Source: Candidatus Moraniibacteriota bacterium
GTDB lineage: Bacteria; Patescibacteriota; Minisyncoccia; Moranbacterales; UBA2206
Direction of reading: 5' to 3'
Length of the DNA stretch: 6,101 bases
Assembly (NCBI GenBank): GCA_023261605.1
Contig: JAHFOP010000056.1
Coordinates: 1-6,101, forward strand
A program made the translations under genes and the position numbers. The notes beneath the pieces were generated by a model. That model saw only the letters and a list, made by a program, of their open reading frames with translations. It was not told the DNA's origin and did not search any database. Shown here piece after piece: positions 1 through 5,213 of the stretch (position 1 is its first letter; every line of letters begins with the position of its first letter).

Positions 1-679
1 TGAAAGCGATGAGCAGCACGCCCCCATTCAAACCATCCAGACCGTCCGTTTCGTTGGAAGAAATAGCGGAAAAAATAATAACAAAAATGAAAACGGGAAT
101 ATACCACCAGCCGATGGAAAAATCACCCATGGCCGGAACATGAATCTTATCCCAACCAAGCTTATAGTAAAACCACAACGCACCCATGATTGAAATCACA
201 ATCAGCCAACCGAAGCGCGCTAAAAATCTCATGCCGCCACCTTTGTTTTTTCCACAACCTTTAATACTCATCCAATCATCCGCTAGCCCTAGAATTCCAG
301 CCGCTATCAAGGCAAACAGCGGCAGCCAGACTTGCGAACGGCTCAAAAAATCCAAGCGAGCGAAAAATCTTATTCCGACCCAGCTGGAAACAAAGGGAAG
401 AATATAGTGCGAGACAAGAACTAGGGCCAAAACAGAAAACCAAACTAACACTCCGCCCATGGTCGGCGTGCCAGCCTTATGTTTATGCATCGCACTGACA
501 AAAGTTAGTTTTTCCCCAGAAACAGAGTTCTCTTTTATTTTGATGCCAATTTTATACTTATACAGAAAATGCGTCCAGACCGGCGTTAAAAAAAATGCCA
601 GAATAAAAGCCAAAAAACCAGTGACTAAAACTTTTAGCACTCCAACCACTTCCGGAATTGTTTGCACTTGAGAAATCAT
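1..679 (-). CDS. mraY: Phospho-N-acetylmuramoyl-pentapeptide transferase (MraY), 3' end beyond window
   Basis: MraY is the integral membrane enzyme that transfers phospho-MurNAc-pentapeptide from UDP to undecaprenyl phosphate, making lipid I for peptidoglycan. The visible 226 residues begin with a hydrophobic helix (about 12-36). They carry the family signature HKHKAGTPTMGG at 65-76, the paired aspartates of GLADDW (D134, D135) and NETDGLDGL at 209-217, with several hydrophobic segments between. Family members are about 320-360 residues, so roughly the last third, including the C-terminal histidine motif, lies outside the window. The GTPTMGG block favours MraY over WecA-like relatives. The ATG follows the upstream peptidase gene's TAA by six T's in the same frame, without a clear Shine-Dalgarno sequence, so translation is probably coupled to that gene. 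One oddity is E210, where the family usually has a hydrophobic residue (N-L/F-TDGLDG). The family call is firm; activity is inferred. Confidence 0.93.
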   Translation of the reverse strand, partial: MISQVQTIPEVVGVLKVLVTGFLAFILAFFLTPVWTHFLYKYKIGIKIKENSVSGEKLTFVSAMHKHKAGTPTMGGVLVWFSVLALVLVSHYILPFVSSWVGIRFFARLDFLSRSQVWLPLFALIAAGILGLADDWMSIKGCGKNKGGGMRFLARFGWLIVISIMGALWFYYKLGWDKIHVPAMGDFSIGWWYIPVFIFVIIFSAISSNETDGLDGLNGGVLLIAF

Positions 680-685
680 AAAAAA

Positions 686-1738
686 TTATTTCCATTCATA
701 GTTATCAAACGTCCACGCGACCAATTTTTTCATATCCGTCCAACGGTTTTCGTCGTTCAAAATCACTGCAATTATTCGGTGCTTACCAGTGGGAGAAGCG
801 GCCGCAAGCAGCAAAGATTTTCCGGCCAGTGGCGTGAATCCGGTTTTCCCTCCCAAACAATCCGACATTTGTTCGAGCAACATATCGGTGTTTTTCAAAA
901 CGTGAACATATTTTTCGTCGATGGAGGATACAGTCGCATCCTTGGTTCGCATGATATCCCAGATCAATTCATAGTTCAAGGAATAAGCGGCAATGCGCGC
1001 GATGTCATAAGCAGAAGAGTAGCATTGATTCTCTTCTCCGTCTATTTCCAAACCAGATGGCGTGCAAAAATGCGAGTCCTTAAGACCGAGACTTTTCGCC
1101 TTGGCATTCATCATATCCACAAAACCTTGCTTCGACCCGCCAACATGGATGCCAAGTGCCGTGGCGGCGTCATTGGCGCTGTCAAGGAGCATGGCCGTGA
1201 GCAGACTCCGGACTGAAATTTTTTCTCCATTTACCAGCTTTTGACCGTTGCAAAAAATACTAGTCGGACAACCGACGGTTGTTCCGTCGACATTCAATGC
1301 CGTGGGAGTGATTGTCACTTCTTCATCCAAATTTTTCACATTTTCAACTGTCAAAATCGCGGTCATGATTTTGGTCAGCGATGCAATTTGCGTTTTTTTC
1401 CGTCCGTTGGAATATTCCAACAGTGTTTCACTGTCCACGTCAATAACCGCCGTCGAACCCGCCCATAGAGTTATATCAGCATAATCATCTTTTCTAGTCG
1501 GAACAAAAGCCGTCGCTTCCGACTGATCCAGCGGAAAAAGATTGTGACTTTGAAAACCTTGCGATCCGTCATTCGTGCATAGATTACCATCATTTGTTTT
1601 CTGACTCGTATCTCCCAATACCGTTTCCGTTACCGGAGTCGGCGACATAATCGACTGGTCGGCAATCGCCGTCAGGTTGCCATACATAAAAACCGGCAAA
1701 AAGGGAATGATTAAGATGGAAAAAATTACGTTTAACAT
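686..1738 (-). CDS. Exported D-alanyl-D-alanine carboxypeptidase, peptidase family S11 (DacA/PBP5-like)
   Basis: This is a serine D,D-carboxypeptidase of the penicillin-binding type, expected to remove the terminal D-Ala from peptidoglycan stem peptides outside the membrane. All three active-site motifs are present and well spaced in the 350 residues: SLTK at 120-123 (nucleophile S120, base K123), SAN at 187-189 and KTG at 298-300. Residues 4-20 are hydrophobic and an AIA sequence at 24-26 suggests signal peptidase cleavage before D27, though the n-region has no positive charge. Residues 27-85 look like a polar linker. The protein ends just after the catalytic domain, without the C-terminal beta domain and amphipathic anchor of PBP5. 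Six cysteines (54, 157, 163, 225, 239, 294) are unusual for an exported enzyme. An in-frame TAA four codons upstream fixes the ATG start. No Shine-Dalgarno sequence is visible. It probably shares a transcript with mraY. Confidence 0.93.
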   Translation of the reverse strand: MLNVIFSILIIPFLPVFMYGNLTAIADQSIMSPTPVTETVLGDTSQKTNDGNLCTNDGSQGFQSHNLFPLDQSEATAFVPTRKDDYADITLWAGSTAVIDVDSETLLEYSNGRKKTQIASLTKIMTAILTVENVKNLDEEVTITPTALNVDGTTVGCPTSIFCNGQKLVNGEKISVRSLLTAMLLDSANDAATALGIHVGGSKQGFVDMMNAKAKSLGLKDSHFCTPSGLEIDGEENQCYSSAYDIARIAAYSLNYELIWDIMRTKDATVSSIDEKYVHVLKNTDMLLEQMSDCLGGKTGFTPLAGKSLLLAAASPTGKHRIIAVILNDENRWTDMKKLVAWTFDNYEWK

Positions 1739-1849
1739 CTGGGGAAAATTTTAAAGGCTAAATTTGAAACTTGAAATGAATTTTAAATGTTTTAATTTTA
1801 AATTTAGTAATTTAGACTTTATTTAAAATTTAGAACTTAAAATTTAAAA
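1739..1849. repeat. AT-only spacer with nested inverted repeats
   Basis: The spacer between scpB and the S11 peptidase gene consists almost entirely of A and T, built from variants of AATTTTAAAT and its complement. A 13-bp perfect inverted repeat joins 1793-1805 to 1840-1852, reaching into the scpB stop codon. A 10-bp one joins 1779-1788 to 1821-1830. The two pairings interleave, so RNA from this spacer could adopt alternative hairpins. No U-tract terminator with a GC stem and no confident promoter can be picked out, because nearly every hexamer resembles a -10 box. It may end or process the scpAB transcript, or start the peptidase-mraY one; neither is shown. Confidence 0.6.
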
Positions 1850-2392
1850 TTATGATTCTATTATACTTTCAATCCTAGAGTCTTGCGACAAGACTTCAAA
1901 ATCCGGCAGCTTCTCCACATTCGATAGTCCCAGCTTTTTCAAAAAATCAAAAGATATCTTGTACAGATATGACCGGCTGTCATTTGGGTTGTCCACTCTC
2001 TCCAAAAGACCGCGGAGCATCAGTGCCCGCACGGTGAAACTGCAATTCACTCCTCGGATAGCTTCGATGTTCACGCGCGAAATTGGTCCACGATAAGCTA
2101 CAATTGACAGCACTTCGAGCGCTGCCTTGCTCAAGTTTTCTTGAATGCCGCTTTTGACCATCTCTGCCACAATCTCCGCGTTGTCTGGAGCAGTCGCCAT
2201 CTGCACGGCCTTTTCTTTTTTAACAATAATCATGCCCCGACCCGTAGCATATTCACCTTGGAGCATCATGATGGCATTTTCCACTTCTGGCACAGACGAA
2301 GCCGTGATTTTGGCGAGACGAGAAATTTCCACCGGCTCTCCACTGATAAATAAAATACTTTCAACAGCTGATTTGAGTTTGTCGATTTCCAT
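1850..2392 (-). CDS. scpB: Segregation and condensation protein B (ScpB)
   Basis: ScpB is the winged-helix (kite) subunit that dimerises and binds the ScpA kleisin in the SMC-ScpAB complex, which organises and segregates the chromosome. In the 180 residues, the first winged helix starts with the typical ESILFISGEPV (11-21). The second contains LSKAALEVLSIVAYRGPISR (87-106) followed by IRGVN (112-116), the most conserved stretch of the family. RSYLYKISFDFLKKLGL (140-156) and EKLPDFE (160-166) match the usual C-terminal core; the last 14 residues are a variable tail. Length is normal for the family. The ATG lies 5 bp after the scpA stop codon without a Shine-Dalgarno sequence, so coupled translation from the scpA message is likely. 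Confidence 0.95.
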   Translation of the reverse strand: MEIDKLKSAVESILFISGEPVEISRLAKITASSVPEVENAIMMLQGEYATGRGMIIVKKEKAVQMATAPDNAEIVAEMVKSGIQENLSKAALEVLSIVAYRGPISRVNIEAIRGVNCSFTVRALMLRGLLERVDNPNDSRSYLYKISFDFLKKLGLSNVEKLPDFEVLSQDSRIESIIES

Positions 2393-2397
2393 AAAGA

Positions 2398-3105
2398 TTA
2401 ACTATTTTTTAGGCTTAAACTTATTTCACTAAATAATTCTTTTTGATCAACTTGCACCAATCTTTGCTTCACCATTTCGAGCATCGCCAAAAATGAGATA
2501 ATCACATCCACCTTATCTTTGGCATCTTCCACCAGCGCCGAAAAAGAAGATTGGATTTTTTCGCGCAGCATCCCTTCCAAATCATTAATGCGTTCTTCCA
2601 AAGTCACCACTTCATTCACAATTTCCTCCTGCAATTTTTCGATGATTGGAATTTCGGCCAAAACTGACAGGAAATATTTTTTGAGGTCATAGACATTAAT
2701 ATCTTCCGGCGGATAAAATATCGCTTCGACATTGGCAAAGCTTTCACGTGAATAACAAAAATTTTTCGCATCCGCCATCTTCCCCAAAGTCACAGAGGCT
2801 TCTTTGAATTTTTTGTATTCCGCCAACTGGCTTGTCAAATCTTTGATCTCTTCTTCCTCCTCATCGCTAAACTTGAGCGTCGGCAAAATAGCTTTGGATT
2901 TGATGAGAATGAGGCGCGCCGCCACGGTCAAAAAATCCGCCAAATGTTCCAAAAGAATGTCTTGATTATTCCTGATGTGTTCCAGATATTCATCCGTCAC
3001 TTTCGACAGACTCAGCTCGGTGATATCCATCTTTTCCTTTTGGATCAGCTCCAAAAGAAGCTCCATCGGGCCTTCAAATTTGTCCGTTCGCACGTGATAT
3101 GCCAT
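2398..3105 (-). CDS. scpA: Segregation and condensation protein A (ScpA, kleisin)
   Basis: ScpA is the kleisin that bridges the SMC dimer: its N-terminal domain contacts the SMC neck, its middle binds a ScpB dimer and its C-terminal winged helix contacts the SMC head. The 235 residues show the family pattern: FEGPMELLLELIQKEKMDI (10-28), DEYLEHI (38-44), the helix AARLILIKSKAILP (62-75), an acidic patch DEEEEEIKDL (81-90), and a C-terminal winged helix around VIISFLAMLEMVKQRLV (201-217) ending in QKELFSEISL. Length is close to the family norm. An extended -10 promoter lies about 30 bp upstream. The start ATG is not preceded by a good Shine-Dalgarno sequence; a GGAG sits too far upstream. The FEGPMELLL motif at residues 10-18 supports this start. 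It is followed directly by scpB. Confidence 0.95.
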   Translation of the reverse strand: MAYHVRTDKFEGPMELLLELIQKEKMDITELSLSKVTDEYLEHIRNNQDILLEHLADFLTVAARLILIKSKAILPTLKFSDEEEEEIKDLTSQLAEYKKFKEASVTLGKMADAKNFCYSRESFANVEAIFYPPEDINVYDLKKYFLSVLAEIPIIEKLQEEIVNEVVTLEERINDLEGMLREKIQSSFSALVEDAKDKVDVIISFLAMLEMVKQRLVQVDQKELFSEISLSLKNS

Positions 3106-3133
3106 AGCTGGGGTGAAATTTATTTACTTCTCC

Positions 3134-3162
3134 ATAATATCACAAACACTGGAGATTTCCAA
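3134..3162 (-). promoter_or_regulatory. Predicted promoter of scpA-scpB (extended -10)
   Basis: On the minus strand, TTGGAA (3157-3162) is followed after 17 bp by TATTAT (3134-3139). A TGA directly before the hexamer supplies the TGN of an extended -10 element. The -10 matches 5 of 6 consensus positions and the -35 matches 4 of 6. Transcription would start near 3127, leaving a leader of roughly 20 nt before the scpA ATG. Confidence 0.65.
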
Positions 3163-3184
3163 GAAATTAGCCTGCGCAAAATTG

Positions 3185-3228
3185 AAAAATAAAAAGGAGG
3201 GGTGCATGTGGTTCGTTTGCGCCTCTCC
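3185..3228 (-). terminator. Candidate rho-independent terminator after the small-gene unit
   Basis: Read on the minus strand, GGAGAGGCGC (3228-3219) can pair with GCACCCCTCC (3205-3196). This gives eight Watson-Crick pairs and two mismatches around a 13-nt loop. TTTTTATTTTT follows immediately (3195-3185). The stem is imperfect, but the position about 30 bp after the 65-codon gene and before the scpA promoter fits termination of that unit. Confidence 0.55.
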
Positions 3229-3257
3229 GTTTAGCCGTATGCGTCCTCTATAGAAGA

Positions 3258-3455
3258 TCAGACGGCACCAGATGTGATTACTTTTCGGGCTTCTTTTTTT
3301 GTTAGACCCCGTCTCAATACCCTGACACCCGGCTCTTTGCCTCCACCATTATTGAGCCATTTCAGAAAATCATCTCTGCTCGGAAATTTCCTTAGGCCTA
3401 GCGTTGTCGCAAACCCAGGTTCCCGACTGAAACCTACTACGGTAAAATATGCCAT
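3258..3455 (-). CDS. Small protein of unknown function, 65 aa
   Basis: I do not recognise this protein. A near-perfect Shine-Dalgarno sequence, AAGGAGG (3463-3469), lies 7 nt before the ATG, which makes translation very likely. The product is basic. Its sequence suggests a compact beta-alpha-beta-alpha order: YFTVVGFS (3-10), a helix around SRDDFLKWLNN (26-36), GVRVLRRG (43-50), then the helix LTKKEARKVI (51-60). There is no signal peptide, membrane segment or metal-binding cluster. It is the second gene of a pair, 40 bp after the 53-codon gene, and a candidate terminator follows it. CTA leucine and AGG/CGG arginine codons appear often for such a short gene, and the stop is TGA, whereas the long genes end in TAA. 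A nucleic-acid-binding role is conceivable from its charge but is only a guess. Confidence 0.75.
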   Translation of the reverse strand: MAYFTVVGFSREPGFATTLGLRKFPSRDDFLKWLNNGGGKEPGVRVLRRGLTKKEARKVITSGAV

Positions 3456-3462
3456 TGCGTAT

Positions 3463-3469
3463 CCTCCTT
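3463..3469 (-). promoter_or_regulatory. Strong ribosome binding site of the 65-aa gene
   Basis: AAGGAGG on the minus strand ends 7 nt before the ATG at 3455. It is the strongest Shine-Dalgarno sequence in the window and settles the start. The five long genes with visible starts have nothing comparable. Confidence 0.85.
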
Positions 3470-3495
3470 GTGTTTAAGGTTCGCCTGAGACATGC

Positions 3496-3657
3496 TCAGA
3501 TTTCCAAACAACCTGGCTTTGATGATAGATCGCGATAAGCTTCCTCGTCAGTCTTGGGAGTACATTCTCCTACCAGAGAAGTAAAGAAATTGAAACCCAA
3601 TTTCAATCTCTTTTCCGGAACTTCATCTTTTTCAGGCCCTTCTTTCGTTTGTGCCAT
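3496..3657 (-). CDS. Small acidic protein of unknown function, 53 aa
   Basis: I do not recognise this protein, which is short enough to be missed by common length cut-offs. It starts MAQTKEGPEKDEVPEKRLKL, continues GFNFFTSLVGECTPKTDEEA, and ends YRDLSSKPGCLEI before a TGA. The first 20 residues are strongly charged and probably disordered. Residues 21-31 form a short hydrophobic patch (GFNFFTSLVGE), too short for a membrane span. Two cysteines sit at 32 and 50. GGAGG (3664-3668) stands 6 nt before the ATG, and an extended -10 promoter lies about 50 bp further upstream, so expression is likely. It is the first gene of a pair with the 65-codon gene. A 5-bp hairpin (CTGAG/CTCAG, 3485-3499) overlaps its stop codon. 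Confidence 0.65.
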   Translation of the reverse strand: MAQTKEGPEKDEVPEKRLKLGFNFFTSLVGECTPKTDEEAYRDLSSKPGCLEI

Positions 3658-3663
3658 TGCACA

Positions 3664-3668
3664 CCTCC
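3664..3668 (-). promoter_or_regulatory. Strong ribosome binding site of the 53-aa gene
   Basis: GGAGG (extended to GGAGGTG over 3662-3668) lies 6 nt before the ATG at 3657 on the minus strand. It is the main evidence that this short frame is a gene and that 3657, not the overlapping longer frame starting at 3815, is the start. Confidence 0.75.
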
Positions 3669-3708
3669 ATTGTTCTGTTGTTGACCCACTTCCCTCTTTA
3701 TTGGAACA

Positions 3709-3737
3709 AATTTAGCATTGAATCCAAAAACAATCAA
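3709..3737 (-). promoter_or_regulatory. Predicted promoter of the small-gene pair (extended -10)
   Basis: On the minus strand, TTGATT (3732-3737) and TAAATT (3709-3714) are separated by 17 bp, and TGC directly before the -10 hexamer gives the extended TGN element. Each hexamer matches 4 of 6 consensus positions. It lies just downstream of the aspS terminator, so the small genes would be transcribed independently. The architecture is the same as at scpA: 17-bp spacer plus TGN. Confidence 0.55.
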
Positions 3738-3742
3738 GTCGA

Positions 3743-3771
3743 CAAAAAACACCCCGCTTTCAAGCGGGGTG
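3743..3771 (-). terminator. Rho-independent terminator of aspS
   Basis: On the minus strand, a perfect 9-bp stem CACCCCGCT/AGCGGGGTG (3771-3750) closes a TGAA tetraloop and is followed at once by TTTTTT (3749-3744). It sits about 50 bp after the aspS stop codon. There is no T tract on the plus-strand side, so it works only in the minus direction. Confidence 0.9.
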
Positions 3772-3775
3772 CAAG

Positions 3776-3820
3776 ACTTTGGGTACCTGAAATCAGTACT
3801 CACGTGGGTACCCAAAAAGT
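3776..3820. repeat. Inverted repeat with clustered palindromes downstream of aspS
   Basis: TTTGGGTACC (3778-3787) is the exact inverted complement of GGTACCCAAA (3807-3816), giving a 10-bp stem around a 19-nt loop. The outer AC/GT pairs extend it past a 2-nt bulge. The segment also contains four short palindromes: GGTACC (3782-3787), AGTACT (3795-3800), CACGTG (3801-3806) and GGGTACCC (3806-3813). GTAC recurs at intervals of 13 and 12 bp. No T tract follows, so it is not a simple terminator; the real one lies just downstream. It could be an RNA 3'-end structure, a protein-binding site or a dispersed genomic repeat. Confidence 0.7.
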
Positions 3821-5143
3821 TTACGGCGTCAGCCTTTTCACATCCCGCGGGAAAAGGATGGCTTCTTTGATGGAATCGATGTTCAAGATTTTTTGCACGA
3901 TGCGCTCACTTCCCAGTCCCCAACCGCCATGAGCGGGCATACCGATTTTGAAGATGTCGAGATAGGACGTGAAATCTTCTGGATTGAGCTTGTGCCGTTT
4001 GATGCTGGCTACCAATTGTTCATAGTTGTGAATGCGTTGGCCGCCAGTTGCAATTTCCACGCCTTTGAAAATCAAGTCAAAACTTTCGGTGTATTGCGGG
4101 TCGGCACTCGGCATGGTGTAGAACGGTCGCACTGAGACCGGATAGTGCGTGAGAAAAATGAAATCAGAGTTGTAAGTTTTTTTGGCCCACTCTGAAATCA
4201 TCCGCTCGCCTTCCGGATCAATGTCAATCCCTTCCGTTTCTTTTTTATATTCTTTTTTGAGAATATCGAGTGCTTCAGTCAGTTTGATACGCGGGAATTG
4301 TTCCGGTGCCGCAATTTCTTCGATCTCATATTCCTTGAGGATATCCGCACAATTCGCCTCCACATCTTTCATGATCCGCCGCATCGCCTGTTGCAATTGA
4401 TCCATAATGTCGGAAAAATTTTCGATAAATCCCATTTCAGCGTCCAAGCCGATATATTCATTCACGTGGCGAGAAGTGAAGTGTTGTTCCGCCCGAAAAA
4501 CCGAACCGATTTCAAACACGCGCTCAAAAGCACCCACACCGGCTTGTTTGTAGAATTGCGGACTCTGGGCCAAAAATGCGTCGCGCTTGAAATATTTGAT
4601 CTTGAAAAAATTCGCTCCGCCTTCCGTGGCCGCACTGACAATTTTCGGTGTTTTGATCTCCAAAAATCCGCTTTCTCTCATCGCCTCCGCATAAGATTTC
4701 AAAATTTGAGAATAAACCAAAAAAATTCCATTGACCTTTTTGTTCCGCAGAGCCAAGTTGCGATTATCCAAGAGAGTCGGCAAATTAACATCCAAATCTT
4801 TTTTACTCGGATCGAATGACAATTCCCCTTCCACTCGACTTAGGATTTCCATCTTTTCCACTTCAATCTCCACTTTGCTGTTCGGGTCATCCGCCTTCAC
4901 TTGTGAGGCTGGCCGTTCCTTGATCAGCCCTTCCACTGAAATCACAAATTCACTGCGCGCTTCCTTGGCTGCCGCATAAGCTTCAACTTTGTCTGGGATG
5001 ATGACCATCTGAATCACGCCCGTTCGATCGCGCAAATCAATGAAAATCAATTTACCGTGATCCCGTCTAACATTCACCCAACCGGAGAGCTTCACTTGCT
5101 TTCCCGCCAATTCCGCAGTTTCTTTGATTAATGTTCTTTTCAT
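3821..5143 (-). CDS. aspS: Aspartyl-tRNA synthetase, archaeal type (probably non-discriminating, Asp/Asn)
   Basis: This cytoplasmic class II synthetase charges tRNA-Asp with aspartate. At 440 residues it is the short, archaeal/eukaryotic-type enzyme, lacking the roughly 100-residue GAD insertion that makes typical bacterial AspRS about 590 residues. The N-terminal OB fold holds GWVNVRRDHGKLIFIDLRDR (21-40). Motif 1 lies around GFLEIKTPKIV (159-169), motif 2 is FRAE (217-220) with TSRH (223-226), motif 3 is GWGLGSER (407-414), and it ends FPRDVKRLTP. H29 in the RDHG loop matches the histidine known to relax tRNA choice in non-discriminating bacterial AspRS, where discriminating E. coli AspRS has leucine. 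Charging of tRNA-Asn with Asp, followed by amidation, is therefore plausible. The frame is open up to 5281, but the extra residues overlap ispH and do not resemble the family, so ATG 5143 is preferred. There is no Shine-Dalgarno sequence. Confidence 0.95.
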   Translation of the reverse strand: MKRTLIKETAELAGKQVKLSGWVNVRRDHGKLIFIDLRDRTGVIQMVIIPDKVEAYAAAKEARSEFVISVEGLIKERPASQVKADDPNSKVEIEVEKMEILSRVEGELSFDPSKKDLDVNLPTLLDNRNLALRNKKVNGIFLVYSQILKSYAEAMRESGFLEIKTPKIVSAATEGGANFFKIKYFKRDAFLAQSPQFYKQAGVGAFERVFEIGSVFRAEQHFTSRHVNEYIGLDAEMGFIENFSDIMDQLQQAMRRIMKDVEANCADILKEYEIEEIAAPEQFPRIKLTEALDILKKEYKKETEGIDIDPEGERMISEWAKKTYNSDFIFLTHYPVSVRPFYTMPSADPQYTESFDLIFKGVEIATGGQRIHNYEQLVASIKRHKLNPEDFTSYLDIFKIGMPAHGGWGLGSERIVQKILNIDSIKEAILFPRDVKRLTP

Positions 5144-5185
5144 AAAGAGATGATTAAAAATGTTTCTAAATTTTCTTACTCCAGC

Positions 5186-5213
5186 ATTATAGCTTAAAAT
5201 CGGAAAAAAGCAA
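5186..5213 (-). promoter_or_regulatory. Predicted aspS promoter overlapping the ispH stop codon
   Basis: A perfect TATAAT (5186-5191, minus strand) covers the ispH TAA. TTGCTT (5208-5213) stands 16 bp upstream as a weak -35. Transcription would begin near 5179, giving a leader of about 36 nt to the aspS ATG. The -10 could be a by-product of the stop-codon context, so transcription through from ispH remains possible. Confidence 0.5.

Noticed and set aside
662..1216. Plus-strand open frame of 184 codons.
   Set aside because: It is antisense to the S11 peptidase, whose catalytic motifs and gene context are clear. The plus-strand translation shows no recognisable domain and no ribosome binding site.
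3194..3253. Plus-strand AAGGAGGGG followed by ATG and a 15-codon frame (3206-3253).
   Set aside because: The apparent ribosome binding site is the complement of the terminator stem and T tract on the minus strand. The peptide is tiny, there is no promoter, and no other plus-strand gene is present.
3274..3477. Plus-strand open frame of 67 codons opposite the small basic gene.
   Set aside because: It has no ribosome binding site, whereas the minus-strand frame has a near-perfect one at ideal spacing.
3485..3499. 5-bp hairpin CTGAG/CTCAG overlapping the stop of the 53-codon gene, considered as an attenuator or riboswitch piece.
   Set aside because: The stem is short, no T tract follows and no partner structure was found. 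It may still modestly affect translation of the next gene.
3603..3815. Minus-strand open frame of 70 codons starting at 3815.
   Set aside because: It begins inside the palindrome cluster, runs through the aspS terminator, has no ribosome binding site and overlaps in another frame the 53-codon gene, which does have one.
4298..4819. Plus-strand open frame of 173 codons.
   Set aside because: It lies opposite the AspRS catalytic domain and its sequence only reflects that gene's codon pattern.
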